Source of the DNA: Spiractinospora alimapuensis
Lineage (GTDB): Bacteria; Actinomycetota; Actinomycetes; Streptosporangiales; Streptosporangiaceae
Length of the DNA stretch: 64,000 bases
Reading direction: 5' to 3'
Assembly: GCF_018437505.1 (NCBI RefSeq)
Contig: NZ_CP072467.1
Location: forward strand, 248,001-312,000
Position numbers and translations under genes: made by a program. This document shows, piece after piece, positions 53,533 through 63,285 of this stretch (positions are counted from its first letter, which is position 1; each line of letters starts with the position of its first letter). Below the pieces are notes generated by a model that worked only from the letters and a program-made list of their open reading frames with translations, searched no databases and was not told where the DNA came from.

Positions 53533-55053
53533 ATGACAGTGCGGCGGATCATTGGTGCCGAAACCGAATACGGAATCTCCGTTCCCGGTAATCCCGGCGC
53601 CAACGCGATGGTGACCTCCACCCAAGTCGTCAACGCCTACCTCGCGGCCTCGGCCGCGCGGGCCCGCAGAGCCCGGTGGGACTTCGAGGAGGAGAACCCA
53701 CTGCGCGACGCTCGGGGGTTCGACCTCGCCCGGGACTCGGCGGACCCCACCCAGCTCACCGACGAGGACTTGGGACTGGCCAACGTCATCCTGACCAACG
53801 GGGCGCGGCTCTACGTCGACCACGCGCACCCCGAGTACTCCACCCCGGAGGTGACGAACCCGCGCGACCTGGTCCTGTGGGACAAGGCGGGGGAGCGGGT
53901 CATGGCCGACGCCGCCCAGCGCGCCTCGGCCACTCCCGGCATCGACCCGATCCAGCTCTACAAGAACAACACCGACAACAAGGGCGCCTCCTACGGCGCG
54001 CACGAGAACTACCTGGTGCGTCGATCCACCCCGTTCTCCGACATCGTGCGCCACCTCATCCCGTTCTTCGTGACCCGCCAGGTGGTGTGCGGCGCGGGCC
54101 GCGTGGGTATCGGCGCCGAAGGCCGCGAGCACGGGTTCCAGGTCAGCCAGCGCGCCGACTTCTTCGAGGTCGAGGTGGGCCTGGAGACGACGCTCAAACG
54201 CCCCATCATCAACACCCGCGACGAGCCACACGCCGACCCGGAGAAGTACCGACGGCTGCACGTGATCATCGGCGACGCCAACATGAGCGAGATCTCCACG
54301 CTGCTGAAGGTGGGTACGACCGCTCTGGTGCTGTCCATGATCGAGGACGGTTTCGTCAGTATCGACCTGACGCCGGAGAACCCGGTCGCGGAGCTGCGGG
54401 CCGTGTCGCACGACCCGGGGCTCACGCACCTGATCCGACTGCGCGACGGTCGACGTATGACCGCGGTGCAGGTGCAACAGGAGTACATGGAACACGCGCG
54501 CAAGTACGTCGAGGACCGCTACGGCGCCGACGTGGACCCGGCCACCACCGAGGTACTCGACCGGTGGGAGTCGGTTCTCTCCCGCCTCACCGAGGACCCC
54601 ATGAGTCTGGCCCGTGAGCTCGACTGGGTCGCCAAGCTGCGGCTGTTGGAGGGCTACCGTTCCCGGGACAGCATCAACTGGGAGCATCCCCGACTGCACC
54701 TGGTCGACCTGCAGTACTCCGACGTACGGCCCGATCGGGGACTGTACAACCGGCTGGTGGCCGCCGGCCGGATGGAACGCCTCCTGGACGAGGAGGCCGT
54801 GGAACGCGCCATCACCGACCCGCCCGAGGACACGCGGGCCTACTTCCGCGGGCGGTGTCTCGCGAAGTACGCCGACTCGGTCACCGCGGCGTCCTGGGAC
54901 TCGGTGATCTTCGACGTCCCCGGACACGACTCCCTACAACGGGTGCCCACGCTCGAGCCGCTCCGGGGAACCCGGGAGCACGTCGGGGAGCTGCTGGATC
55001 GTTGCGCGACGGCGTCCGAACTCGTCGCCGCGCTCACCGGGGAACGCCGCTGA
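53533..55053 (+). CDS. dop: Pup deamidase/depupylase
   Basis: A 506-residue glutamine-synthetase-fold enzyme. The N-terminal [14 protein letters not shown] contains the metal-binding Glu, [14 protein letters not shown] and the loop [20 protein letters not shown] are the Dop-specific active-site segments, and [23 protein letters not shown] binds the nucleotide. Dop deamidates the C-terminal Gln of Pup and removes Pup from conjugates. Presence of the extended Dop loop before residue 80 ([11 protein letters not shown]) distinguishes it from the ligase PafA, which is not seen in the window. ATG 53533 lies 65 bases after arc. Confidence 0.95.
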   Translation: MTVRRIIGAETEYGISVPGNPGANAMVTSTQVVNAYLAASAARARRARWDFEEENPLRDARGFDLARDSADPTQLTDEDLGLANVILTNGARLYVDHAHPEYSTPEVTNPRDLVLWDKAGERVMADAAQRASATPGIDPIQLYKNNTDNKGASYGAHENYLVRRSTPFSDIVRHLIPFFVTRQVVCGAGRVGIGAEGREHGFQVSQRADFFEVEVGLETTLKRPIINTRDEPHADPEKYRRLHVIIGDANMSEISTLLKVGTTALVLSMIEDGFVSIDLTPENPVAELRAVSHDPGLTHLIRLRDGRRMTAVQVQQEYMEHARKYVEDRYGADVDPATTEVLDRWESVLSRLTEDPMSLARELDWVAKLRLLEGYRSRDSINWEHPRLHLVDLQYSDVRPDRGLYNRLVAAGRMERLLDEEAVERAITDPPEDTRAYFRGRCLAKYADSVTAASWDSVIFDVPGHDSLQRVPTLEPLRGTREHVGELLDRCATASELVAALTGERR

Positions 55054-55197
55054 CGGGACGTGGCGCCGGAGACGGCACGGAGACCTCACGGGGCCCATCC
55101 CGTGGGCCGACACGGTCCACGGGTGACACGACCCACGGTTGACACGGCCCGACGAGGGAGATAACGGAGTCGAGAGACCACAGTGGAGGAGTGATCC

Positions 55198-55401
55198 ATG
55201 GCGACCAAGGACACTGGTGGACAGAAGCGCGCCCCTCGGAACGAGGAGCAGACCGAGGAGGTCGAGGAGACCACGGACGTCCAGGAGCGCCACGAGTCCC
55301 TCACCGAGGACGTCGACGCCCTGCTGGACGACATCGACGAGGCGCTGGAGGAGAACGCCGAGGACTTCGTGCGTCAGTACGTCCAGAAGGGCGGGCAGTG
55401 A
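55198..55401 (+). CDS. pup: Prokaryotic ubiquitin-like protein Pup
   Basis: A 67-residue acidic, disordered protein ending Gly-Gly-Gln. The end VQKGGQ requires Dop to convert Gln to Glu before ligation. The Mpa-binding helix region LTEDVDALLDDIDEALEENAEDFVRQY is conserved (residues about 35-61), and the Lys-poor N-terminus is the degradation initiation part. GGAGTG precedes the ATG by six bases. Normally prcB follows at once; here an island of nitrite genes intervenes. Confidence 0.97.
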   Translation: MATKDTGGQKRAPRNEEQTEEVEETTDVQERHESLTEDVDALLDDIDEALEENAEDFVRQYVQKGGQ

Positions 55402-55434
55402 CCGGGTTGGTCACCGTCTGACCCGCTGACCCCG

Positions 55435-55469
55435 CCGTGCCCACCGCGCTCCCCGCGCGGTGGGCACGG
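55435..55469 (+). terminator. Hairpin terminator after pup
   Basis: A perfect 14-bp stem (CCGTGCCCACCGCG with its complement) encloses a seven-base loop, 33 bases after the pup stop. It should stop transcription from pup, so prcB, 7 kb away, needs another promoter. Confidence 0.75.
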
Positions 55470-55500
55470 CTCGTCGCGCGGGGTGAGACGAAGAGGCCGG

Positions 55501-55568
55501 ACACTACGCCGACGGCTCACGGCTCACGGCTCCGGATGGACGCGCGCGAACGTCGATGCCGAAGTAAG
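55501..55568 (+). repeat. Left copy of imperfect direct repeat flanking the nitrite island
   Basis: ACACTACGCCGACGGCT (55501-55517) and ACGCGCGCGAACGTCG (55540-55555) followed by GAAGTAAGG recur in the same order at 62232-62293, just upstream of prcB. The two copies bracket the whole nitrite gene group. The left copy has a few extra bases in the middle (CACGGCTCACGG). Confidence 0.7.
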
Positions 55569-55632
55569 GGCCGAGCGGGACGGTAACCGGGCCGTCGCGT
55601 TATGCCTTGGGTGCCGCGGCCCCCGTGACGTG

Positions 55633-55671
55633 AGTGTGCTCACCGCGCTGGACCAGCGCGGTGAGCACACT
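55633..55671 (+). terminator. Long hairpin upstream of narK
   Basis: A perfect 17-bp stem (AGTGTGCTCACCGCGCT with its complement) and a five-base loop GGACC, followed by TTCTT. It lies 86 bases before the narK GTG and after the left repeat. It may insulate the island from pup transcription or act as a leader attenuator. Confidence 0.75.
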
Positions 55672-55757
55672 TTCTTCCGCTCGTCATGAGCAGATACGCG
55701 CCGGTAACGGCATCTTCCTAGCGTCGACCACCACCCGCGTCGACCGGAAGGCGTACC

Positions 55758-57194
55758 GTGACGAGTACCGAGAATCACCGACTCACCCGCGACCGGTGGA
55801 TCACCGTCTGGAACCCGGAAGATCCCCAGTTCTGGGCCCGCACCGGACGTGCGGTGGCGCGTCGGAACCTCTGGGCCTCCATCGTCGCCGAACACCTCGG
55901 ATTCTCCGTGTGGACGGTGTGGTCGGTCCTCACCCTGTTCATGATCCCGGAGACGGGGTTCGACTACAGCGCTGGACAGAAGTTCCTCCTCGTCTCCGTG
56001 GTGACATTGGTCGGCTCGGTTCTCCGCGTTCCCTACACCCTCGCCGTCCCGATCTTCGGCGGTCGGAACTGGACCGTGGTCTCCGTCCTGGCGCTGATCC
56101 TCCCCACCCTGCTCGCCGTAGTCCTCATCCAGCGGCCAGAGACCCCGTATCCGGTGTTCCTGATCCTCGCCGCCACGGCAGGCCTCGGCGGGGGCAACTT
56201 CTCCTCGTCGATGGCGAACATCAACTTCTTCTACCCGGACCGAGAGAAGGGGCTGGCACTCGGACTCAACGCCGGTGGGGGGAACATCGGTGTCCCCGCG
56301 ATCCAACTGATCGGGCTGGCTGTCGTCGCGGTGTTCGGTATCCACGCCGGAGCGATGGTCGCGGCGCTCTACCTTCCACTGCTGGCGCTCGCGGCGGTAC
56401 TCGCCTGGACGCGGATGGACAATCTCGCCACGGCCCGGTCCGACGTCGGCGCCCAGGTCGCCGCGCTGCGGGATCGGGACTTTTGGATCATGGCGTTTCT
56501 CTACATCGGAACCTTCGGCTCGTTCATCGGGTTCTCATTCGCGTTCGGGTTGCTCCTGCAGAACCAGTTCGGCCGTACCCCCCTGGAAGCGGCGTCCGTA
56601 ACGTTCATCGGTCCGTTGATCGGGTCGCTCGTCCGCCCGATCGGGGGCTGGCTCGCCGACAGGTTCGGCGGAACACAGGTCACTCTGGCGAACTTCGCGT
56701 TGATGGCGGCCGGCACCGGTGGGATCGTCGCGGCGTCGCGAATGGAGTCGCTGGGCCTGTTCACGGGGGCGTTCATCGTCCTGTTCGTCCTGACCGGGGT
56801 CGGAAACGGATCCACCTACAAGATGATCCCCAGCATCTACGCCGCTCGCGCCGACGCCGTCGGGTTCGGCGTCGCGGTCACCGACGACCGGCGGGACGCC
56901 GCGCGCGCCCACTACCAACGGGTCGCGGGAGCGGTCCTCGGACTCGTCGGGGCCATCGGGGCGTCCGGGGGCGTGGCCATCAATCTCGTGTTCCGTCAGT
57001 CGTTCGAGAGCACGGGCGGCGCCACTCCGGCCTACATCGCGTTTCTGGTCTTCTACGTCGCGTGCTGCGCCGTGACCTGGTTCGCCTATATCCGCCCGGC
57101 GCGGCGAGCGGGGGAATCCGGCGACGTCGGCGATCGGAGCGAGACCCGCCCGACGCGGGAGCGGAGCACCTCACCCGCGCACGGCTACGGGTGA
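55758..57194 (+). CDS. narK: Nitrate/nitrite MFS transporter (NarK family)
   Basis: A 478-residue protein with twelve predicted helices. The nitrate signature of helix 5, GGGNFSSSMANINFFYP, and that of helix 11, GNGSTYKMIP, are both intact. Arg in LRVPYTLAVP is the expected substrate-binding residue of helix 2. It takes up nitrate and/or exchanges nitrite at the membrane. The GTG follows GGAAGG. It heads the island and is followed 123 bases later by nirB. No nitrate reductase gene is present in the window, so nitrite or externally reduced nitrate could be the main substrate. Confidence 0.92.
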   Translation: MTSTENHRLTRDRWITVWNPEDPQFWARTGRAVARRNLWASIVAEHLGFSVWTVWSVLTLFMIPETGFDYSAGQKFLLVSVVTLVGSVLRVPYTLAVPIFGGRNWTVVSVLALILPTLLAVVLIQRPETPYPVFLILAATAGLGGGNFSSSMANINFFYPDREKGLALGLNAGGGNIGVPAIQLIGLAVVAVFGIHAGAMVAALYLPLLALAAVLAWTRMDNLATARSDVGAQVAALRDRDFWIMAFLYIGTFGSFIGFSFAFGLLLQNQFGRTPLEAASVTFIGPLIGSLVRPIGGWLADRFGGTQVTLANFALMAAGTGGIVAASRMESLGLFTGAFIVLFVLTGVGNGSTYKMIPSIYAARADAVGFGVAVTDDRRDAARAHYQRVAGAVLGLVGAIGASGGVAINLVFRQSFESTGGATPAYIAFLVFYVACCAVTWFAYIRPARRAGESGDVGDRSETRPTRERSTSPAHGYG

Positions 57195-57317
57195 GAGCAC
57201 AACGAAACACCCACGTCATCGTCGCCTGACGCCGAGGAAACCCGACTCGGGTTCCGTGGAAGTCGCGGGTTCGTCCTCGCGTCACGCCGAACCGAGACAC
57301 GTCGAACGGAGGGACGC

Positions 57318-59814
57318 ATGCGAAGGCTCGTCGTCGTCGGCAACGGAATGGCCGCTCACCGTCTCGTGAGCACTCTGACCCGAGCCGGAGCCGAGGAGTC
57401 CTGGCACATCACCGTGCTCGGAGAGGAGACACGGCCCGCGTACGACCGCGTGGGCCTCTCCCGATACGTCGAGGGAGCCACGGAACAGGAACTGAGGCTG
57501 CCACCCCCGCCGGGGGAACCCGACATCCGTCTCGGCGCGGCGGTGACCGACATCGACCGAGCGGAACGAGCCGTACACACGGCGTCGGGGCTCACCGTCC
57601 CCTACGACGTCCTGGTGCTCGCCACCGGGTCAGTACCGTTCGTGCCCCCCCATCACCGGAGTGGACCGCGCGCGGTACCACGTGTATCGCACCCTGGACG
57701 ACCTGGACGCCATCATGGCCGCGGCGAAGGACGCCCGCAGGGGAGTGGTGGTCGGCGGTGGCCTCCTCGGCCTCGAAGCGGCGAACGCCCTGCGGCTGCT
57801 CGGCCTGGACACGCACGTGATCGAGCGCGCTCCCCATCTCATGCCGGCCCAGGTGGACACGCCCGCGGGAGCTCTCATCGCGCGCTCGGTGGGCGAGCTC
57901 GGAGTCACGACCCACGTGGACGCCGCGATCAGCCACGTGGAGTCCGACCGACGGGGCCACCCCACCGCGGTCAGCTTCGGCGACACCGTCCTACCGACCG
58001 ACCTGTTGGTCGTCGCCGCCGGGATCCGACCTCGTGACGAACTGGCGGCCACCGCGGGGATCGAGCGAGGCGAACGGGGCGGTGTCGCCGTGGACGACGC
58101 CTGCCGAACCAACGATCCGGCGATCTACGCGATCGGCGAGTGCGCGAGCCATCACGGCACCGTGTACGGACTCGTGGCGCCGACCAACGCCATGGCCGAC
58201 ACGGTCGCCGAGCGGCTTCTCGGCGGCACGTCCCGCTTCACCGGCGGCGACACGTCAACCAAACTCAAGCTGTTGGGGGTCGACGTCGCCAGCTTCGGCG
58301 ACACACGTCCGGACGACGCGTCGGGGACGCTGGACGTCGTGATCAACGACTCCGTCACCCGTCGCTACGCCAAACTCCTGCTCAGTGACGACGCCCGCAC
58401 ACTGTTGGGTGGCACCCGCGTCGGTGACGCCTCCGCCTACGCGACGTTGCGACCGCTGGTGGGCGCGGAACTGCCCGGGGCCCCACTCGACCTGCTCGCC
58501 CCGGGCACCGGCGCGATCGGACCGGGCGAGCTCGCCGGAGACACCCAGATCTGTTCCTGCAACGGCGTCACCAAGACGACGCTGTGCGCCGCGATCGACG
58601 CCGGGGCCACCGACGTCCCGGCGCTGAAGTCCCAAACCCGAGCGGCCACCACCTGCGGCTCGTGTGTCCCGGCCCTGACCGCGTTGCTGCGCCACGCCGG
58701 AGTCGAGCAGTCCAGCGCCCTCTGTGAACACTTCACCCAGTCGCGCGCCGATCTCATGGACGTCGTGCGAACCACCGGCATCGCCACGTTCTCCGAGCTC
58801 CTCGACCGGTTCGGCACCGGGCGCGGGTGCGACGTCTGCAAGCCGACCGTAGCGTCGATCCTCGCCACCACCGCGCGCCGGCACGTCCTGGACGGAGAGG
58901 ACGCCACCATCCAGGACACCAACGACCACTTCCTGGCCAATCTCCAACGCAACGGCAGCTATTCGGTGGTTCCCCGGATCCCAGGAGGAGAAATCACTCC
59001 GGAACGGTTGATCGTGATCGGGGAGATCGCACGTGACTTCGGGCTGTACACGAAGATCACCGGAGCGCAACGGATCGATCTGCTCGGCGCGCGGGTCGAC
59101 CAGCTTCCGGCGGTGTGGGCTCGACTGGTGGAGGCGGGGATGGAATCGGGGCACGCCTACGGGAAAGCCGTGCGCACCGTGAAATCGTGCGTGGGCACCA
59201 CGTGGTGTCGCTATGGCGTTCAGGACTCGGTGAGTATGGCGATCGAGTTGGAGCTGCGGTATCGCGGCCTGCGCGCCCCTCACAAGATCAAGGCGGCGGT
59301 CTCGGGGTGCGCCCGCGAATGTGCCGAGGCTCGGAGCAAGGACATCGGGGTGATCGCCACCGAAAACGGTTGGAACCTCTACGTCGGCGGCAACGGTGGA
59401 TTCACTCCCGCGCACGCCCAACTCCTGGCCAGCGACCTCGACTCCGCCACCCTGCGGCGCTATATCGACCGCTACCTCATGTACTACATCCGCACCGCCG
59501 ACCGTCTGCAACGTACGGCCCGCTGGATCGAGGACATGGACGGAGGCCTCGAGCGGCTCCACGCCGTGGTCGTCGACGACGCGCTCGGAATCGCCGACGA
59601 CCTGGAACGCGACATGGAGGCACACGTCGCGAACTACAGCGACGAATGGCGCGACGTGCTCGAGGATCCGGAGAAACGCGCGCGTTTCGTGTCCTTCGCC
59701 AACGCACCGGACACCGTCGACCCGACCATCACCTTCGAGACCATCCGCGACCAACCCGTCCCCTCGAGTCCCGTGGACCTGGGAACGCCCACCACCATCG
59801 GAGGAACCGCGTGA
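57318..59814 (+). pseudogene. nirB: NADH nitrite reductase large subunit, one frame break
   Basis: About 832 residues if repaired. The FAD/NADH part begins VVVGNGMAAHRLV and breaks after VPFVPP at a C7 run (57645-57651), where six C are expected. The rest continues in another frame from ITGVDRARYHVYRTL with VVVGGGLLGLEAANAL. A BFD-type [2Fe-2S] motif follows (ICSCNGVTKTTL...TTCGSCVPAL), a second Cys pair (GRGCDVCKPT), then the siroheme/4Fe-4S site SCVGTTWCRYG and SGCARECAEA. It reduces nitrite to ammonium with NADH. Everything else is intact, so a base-call error in the C run is the simplest explanation. GGAGGG precedes the ATG. Confidence 0.92.
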
Positions 59815-60209
59815 CCACGCTCAGTGGACCACCCACCCTCGACCACATCACCGGGCCTCCCCTCGCCCGCGCGGGAGCCGTGTTCGCGTCCAAACTCCTG
59901 CGCGCCGACCGCAGCGCCGCGGTCCTCTTGTCCACCGGCGCCCAGGTCGCCGTCTTTCGAGCCGGTGGCTGGCTGTACGGGCTCAGCAACATCGATCCCT
60001 TCACGGGAGCGGCCGTCATCTCCCGCGGCATCGTGGGCGACACCGCGGGCGAGCCGATCGTGGTCTCACCCATGCACAAGCACCGCTTCTCCCTGCGAAC
60101 AGGTATCAGTCTCGACGACCCCGCACGGACACTCAGCCGCTACTCCGTGCGGGAACACGGCGATCAGGTGATCGTCGACGCGACGCCGCGCCCCGCGATC
60201 CATCCGTGA
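59811..60209 (+). CDS. nirD: NADH nitrite reductase small subunit
   Basis: A 132-residue Rieske-fold protein lacking the Rieske Cys/His ligands, as is normal for NirD. The core has AAVLLSTGAQVAVFRAGGWLYGLSNIDPFTGAAVISRGIVGD and VSPMHKHRFSLRTGISLDDP. It partners NirB in the cytosol. The GTG overlaps the nirB stop (GTGA), so the subunits are co-translated. It ends 73 bases before the next gene. Confidence 0.93.
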   Translation: MTTLSGPPTLDHITGPPLARAGAVFASKLLRADRSAAVLLSTGAQVAVFRAGGWLYGLSNIDPFTGAAVISRGIVGDTAGEPIVVSPMHKHRFSLRTGISLDDPARTLSRYSVREHGDQVIVDATPRPAIHP

Positions 60210-60282
60210 CCGCGACCGCGTCGGTCGCCCACGACCCCGCGGCGTCGCTCGCGGGCAAGCAGCGAGACCTCGGAGGTGAACC

Positions 60283-61451
60283 ATGACCGTGGGGCCCGTC
60301 GCGTCCACCGCGACACGCCATCCAGACCCGGCGAACGGGCGCCTCGCCGGGTTCACCGTCGCCGTCACGGCGCAACGTCGCGCGGAGGAACTCGTCGCCA
60401 TGCTGCGACGTACCGGTGCGGAGGTGTGCCGCGCGCCCGCGTTGCGCATCGTTCCCCTCAGCGACGACCAGGCGCTCGCCGAGGCCTCCCACAGTCTCCT
60501 CGGCCATCCGCCCGACATCGTCGTGGCGACGACCGGCGTCGGATTCCGTGGCTGGTTGGAAGCCTGTGAAACGTTGGGATTGGCCCAAGCGCTGATCCGT
60601 GGCCTCGCGACGGCCCGCGTCCTCGCCCGGGGACCGAAGGCGAAGGGCGCCGTCCGAGCCGCCGGACTCCGCGAAGAGTGGTCCCCGCCATCGGAATCCT
60701 CCGACGAACTCCTCGGATATCTGCTCGACCGCGGTGTCGCGGGGGCACGTATCGCCGTTCAGTTGCACGGTGAACCGCTCCCGCACTTCTGTCGCGCGCT
60801 CCGCCACGCGGGGGCGCAGGTCGTCCCGGTTCCCGTGTACCGATGGACAGCCCCAGCGGACCTCGCCGCCCTGGACCGGCTGATCGAGGACGTGCACGAG
60901 GCGCCGTGGACGCCGTCACCTTCACCAGCGCCCCGGCGGCCGCCGGACTCCTGAACCGCGCCAACGAGATCGGTGTGGCGGAGTCTTTGGTCCGGCGCCT
61001 GCGAACCGGCCGCCCGTACGCCTGTTGCGTCGGCCCGGTCACCGCCGGCCCCCTCCAAGCCCAGAGCATCCCGACGAGCTGGCCGGAGCGGGGACGCATC
61101 GGCGCCATGGTCCGCCATCTCGCCGACGAGCTGCCACGGCGCACTCCAACGGTCAAGGCCGCCGGCCACGAACTCACGATCCAGGCCCGTGCCGTCCGCG
61201 TCGACGACACGGTCCACCGGCTCACGCCCCGGCTGGTTCGCCTGCTGGGCGCGCTCGCCGACCGTCCCGGGCAGGTGTGTGACCGCGTCGAACTCCTCGA
61301 CGCGCTCGACGGCGAAAGCGCCCCCCACGCCGTCGAGACCGCCGTCGCCCGCCTCCGCGTCGCCCTGGGGGACCCAGGCATCGTCGAGACCGTGGTCAAG
61401 CGCGGCTACCGACTCGCGGTCGAACCGCCGGACGCGCGGTCACGATCATGA
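60283..61451 (+). pseudogene. nnaR: NnaR-type regulator: uroporphyrinogen-III synthase domain fused to winged helix, one frame break
   Basis: About 389 residues if repaired. The HemD-like domain spans GFTVAVTAQRRAEELVAMLRR to AVDAVTFTSAPAAAGLL. The C-terminal OmpR/PhoB-type DNA-binding domain contains LTPRLVRLLGALADRPGQVC and VKRGYRLAVEP. The frame breaks at about 60900-60903, where one G appears missing (expected HEGAVDAV). Fusions of this kind (NnaR of Streptomyces, Rv0260c of M. tuberculosis) regulate nitrite/nitrate genes together with GlnR. Location inside the nitrite group supports that role. Real uroporphyrinogen synthesis is less likely. GGAGG precedes the ATG; its end overlaps the next gene by ATGA. 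Confidence 0.85.
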
Positions 61452-62250
61452 CTTCGAGCCCCTCTCTCCGCGCCTCGCGAGTGGTCGCCCCCACTCTGCT
61501 CGTCGCCGCGCACGGAACGCGGGACCCCGCGGGACGCACGGCGATGGCGGCTCTGGCACGCCGCGCGGGACGGTTCGTGGGTGCCGCGACGCGGATCGGG
61601 TTCGCCGACGTCGGCGAACCGGACGTCGGGAGCGTCGCCGCGGCGACGGACACCCCCCTGATCGTCGTTCCGGCGTTCCTCGCGTCCGGATTCCACGTCC
61701 GAATCGATGTCCCGCGGCAGCTTCGCGCGGCGGGACGCGACGACGCGACCGTCACACCGGCCTTGGACCACGACCCGTCGGTCGCAGACGCGCTGCGACT
61801 GCGCCTGCGGGAAGCCGGCCATCGTCCGGGCGAGCCGGTGGTTCTCGCGGCCGCCGGATCCTCACGTCCCGAGGCACGGGTCGCCGCGCTGCGGGCCGCC
61901 GAGGTTCTCGGCCGTCGGCTTCGGACCCCTGTCGAGGTGGGGTACGTCGCCAGTGCGACCCCGACCGTCGCGGAGGCCGTCCGGCGCGTACGCGCCCACC
62001 ATGGCGGGCGCGTCTGTGTGGCGTCCTGGTTGCTGGCCCCGGGCTCTTCCATCGGCGACTCGCCGATAGCGGCGCGGACGTGGTCACCGCACCGCTGTGT
62101 GACGGGGGCGAATCGGACTTCGGACTCGCGAAAGCCGTGGCTCTGCGGTACCTCATGGCCCGCGCCCGTATCGAGGACGGACCCGGCGGGCTCCGATCCC
62201 ACGCTTCGGGCACGGCACGCGGGGGTTGGGAACACTACGCCGACGGCTGA
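61448..62250 (+). pseudogene. Sirohydrochlorin chelatase (CbiX/SirB family), one frame break
   Basis: About 267 residues if repaired. The first chelatase half has LLVAAHGTRDPAGR, the metal-binding His, and VPAFLASGFHVRIDVP. The second half-domain (VVLAAAGSSRPEARVA) breaks after SWLLAPG near 62041-62046, where one C seems missing, and continues LFHRRLADSGADVV to EHYADG. The enzyme inserts Fe(II) into sirohydrochlorin to make siroheme for NirB. M. tuberculosis Rv0259c next to Rv0260c is the matching pair. Its ATG overlaps the nnaR stop. Its last codons lie inside the right copy of the flanking repeat. Confidence 0.85.
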
Positions 62251-62293
62251 CAGGTCCGGACGTACGCGCGCGAACGTCGGCGCCGGAGTAAGG
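62232..62293 (+). repeat. Right copy of imperfect direct repeat flanking the nitrite island
   Basis: ACACTACGCCGACGGCT (62232-62248), then ACGCGCGCGAACGTCG (62264-62279) and GGAGTAAGG repeat the order seen at 55501-55568. The first part encodes the end of the chelatase gene. The rest lies in the prcB leader. Confidence 0.7.
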
Positions 62294-62294
62294 T
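62289..62294 (+). promoter_or_regulatory. Putative -10 element for prcBA
   Basis: TAAGGT, a fair TANNNT hexamer, lies 74 bases upstream of the prcB GTG inside the repeat; no clear -35 is seen. With a terminator after pup, prcB needs a promoter in this region or read-through from the nitrite genes. Confidence 0.3.
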
Positions 62295-62367
62295 CGGAAC
62301 TGACCGTTCTCCGCACGGCCCGCTCGCCCAGACGGGGGGTCGGCCGGCCGTCAAGGAAGGGAGTCGC

Positions 62368-63213
62368 GTGTCCGCCTCCTTCGAGGACCTGGGTCCCCTG
62401 CCCAGACCGTTCAACCGTGCGACGTCGTCGATCGTGGACTACCTGCGATCCCACCATCCGGACACGCTGCCGTTCCAGGGGCAGGTTCCCGGAGGTGTCG
62501 ATCCGACCGACGTGACGCCACGGGCCACGACCGTGCTCGCGATGGTGTACGCCGACGGCGTGCTGCTGGCCGGGGACCGACGGGCCACCGCCGGCAACGT
62601 CATCGCGAGTCGCAAGGTCGACAAGCTCTACCGCACTGACGAGTTCTCCGCCATCGCCTTCGCCGGGTCGGCGGCCTTCGGCGCGGAGCTGGCCAAGCTG
62701 TACCGGGTGCAGCTCGAGCACTACGAGAAGATGGAGGGGCACGCGCTGTCGCTGGAGGGCAAGGCCAACCAGCTCTCGGCCATGATCCGCGGCAACCTCG
62801 GCATGGCGATGCAGGGGTTCCCCGTCGTCCCGTTGCTGGTGGGGTTCGACGAGAACCGGGGGATCGGCCGGATCTACAGTTTCGACATCGGTGGCGACCG
62901 CAACGAGGAGGATCGCTACTACTGCGTCGGATCGGGGTCCCTCTTCGCCAGCGGCGCGCTGAAGAAGATGTACCGCCCGAGCATGCCCCAGCAGGAGACC
63001 GTCCTGGCGGCGGTCCAGGCACTGTACGACGCCGCCGACGAGGACACCGCGACCGGTGGACCCGACCTCGGCCGCCGGATCTTCCCGCTGATCGAGATCA
63101 TCACGGAGGAGGGGCACCAGCGTCTGTCCGAGGAGGACGTCGCGGCGGTCGCGCGTCAGGTCGTGGCCGAGCGTTCCCAGGAGCCCGACGGACCGACGCT
63201 GGATCTCGGGTAG
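62368..63213 (+). CDS. prcB: Proteasome subunit beta
   Basis: A 281-residue precursor of the catalytic subunit. The propeptide (residues 1-53) is removed to expose Thr54 in PRATTVLAMVYADG, the N-terminal nucleophile. Asp/Lys partners are in LAGDRRATAGN and IASRKVDKLY, and the Ser-Gly-Ser region is CVGSGSLFASG. The protein forms the inner rings of the 20S core. The GTG follows AAGGAAGGGA. It is separated from pup by the nitrite island rather than being adjacent. prcA follows after 72 bases. Confidence 0.97.
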   Translation: MSASFEDLGPLPRPFNRATSSIVDYLRSHHPDTLPFQGQVPGGVDPTDVTPRATTVLAMVYADGVLLAGDRRATAGNVIASRKVDKLYRTDEFSAIAFAGSAAFGAELAKLYRVQLEHYEKMEGHALSLEGKANQLSAMIRGNLGMAMQGFPVVPLLVGFDENRGIGRIYSFDIGGDRNEEDRYYCVGSGSLFASGALKKMYRPSMPQQETVLAAVQALYDAADEDTATGGPDLGRRIFPLIEIITEEGHQRLSEEDVAAVARQVVAERSQEPDGPTLDLG

Positions 63214-63285
63214 CCCCGTGCCACGTACTGACCCCGACCCAACCACCTCCCGTAAGACTGTGCCTTCCCGAAAGGAATGTCCACG

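Noticed and set aside
55560-55757. GlnR box upstream of narK
   Set aside because: GTAAC-like pentamers occur at 55581 and 55703, but the paired GAAAC-type sites at the required spacing are missing. GlnR control remains possible but is not visible.
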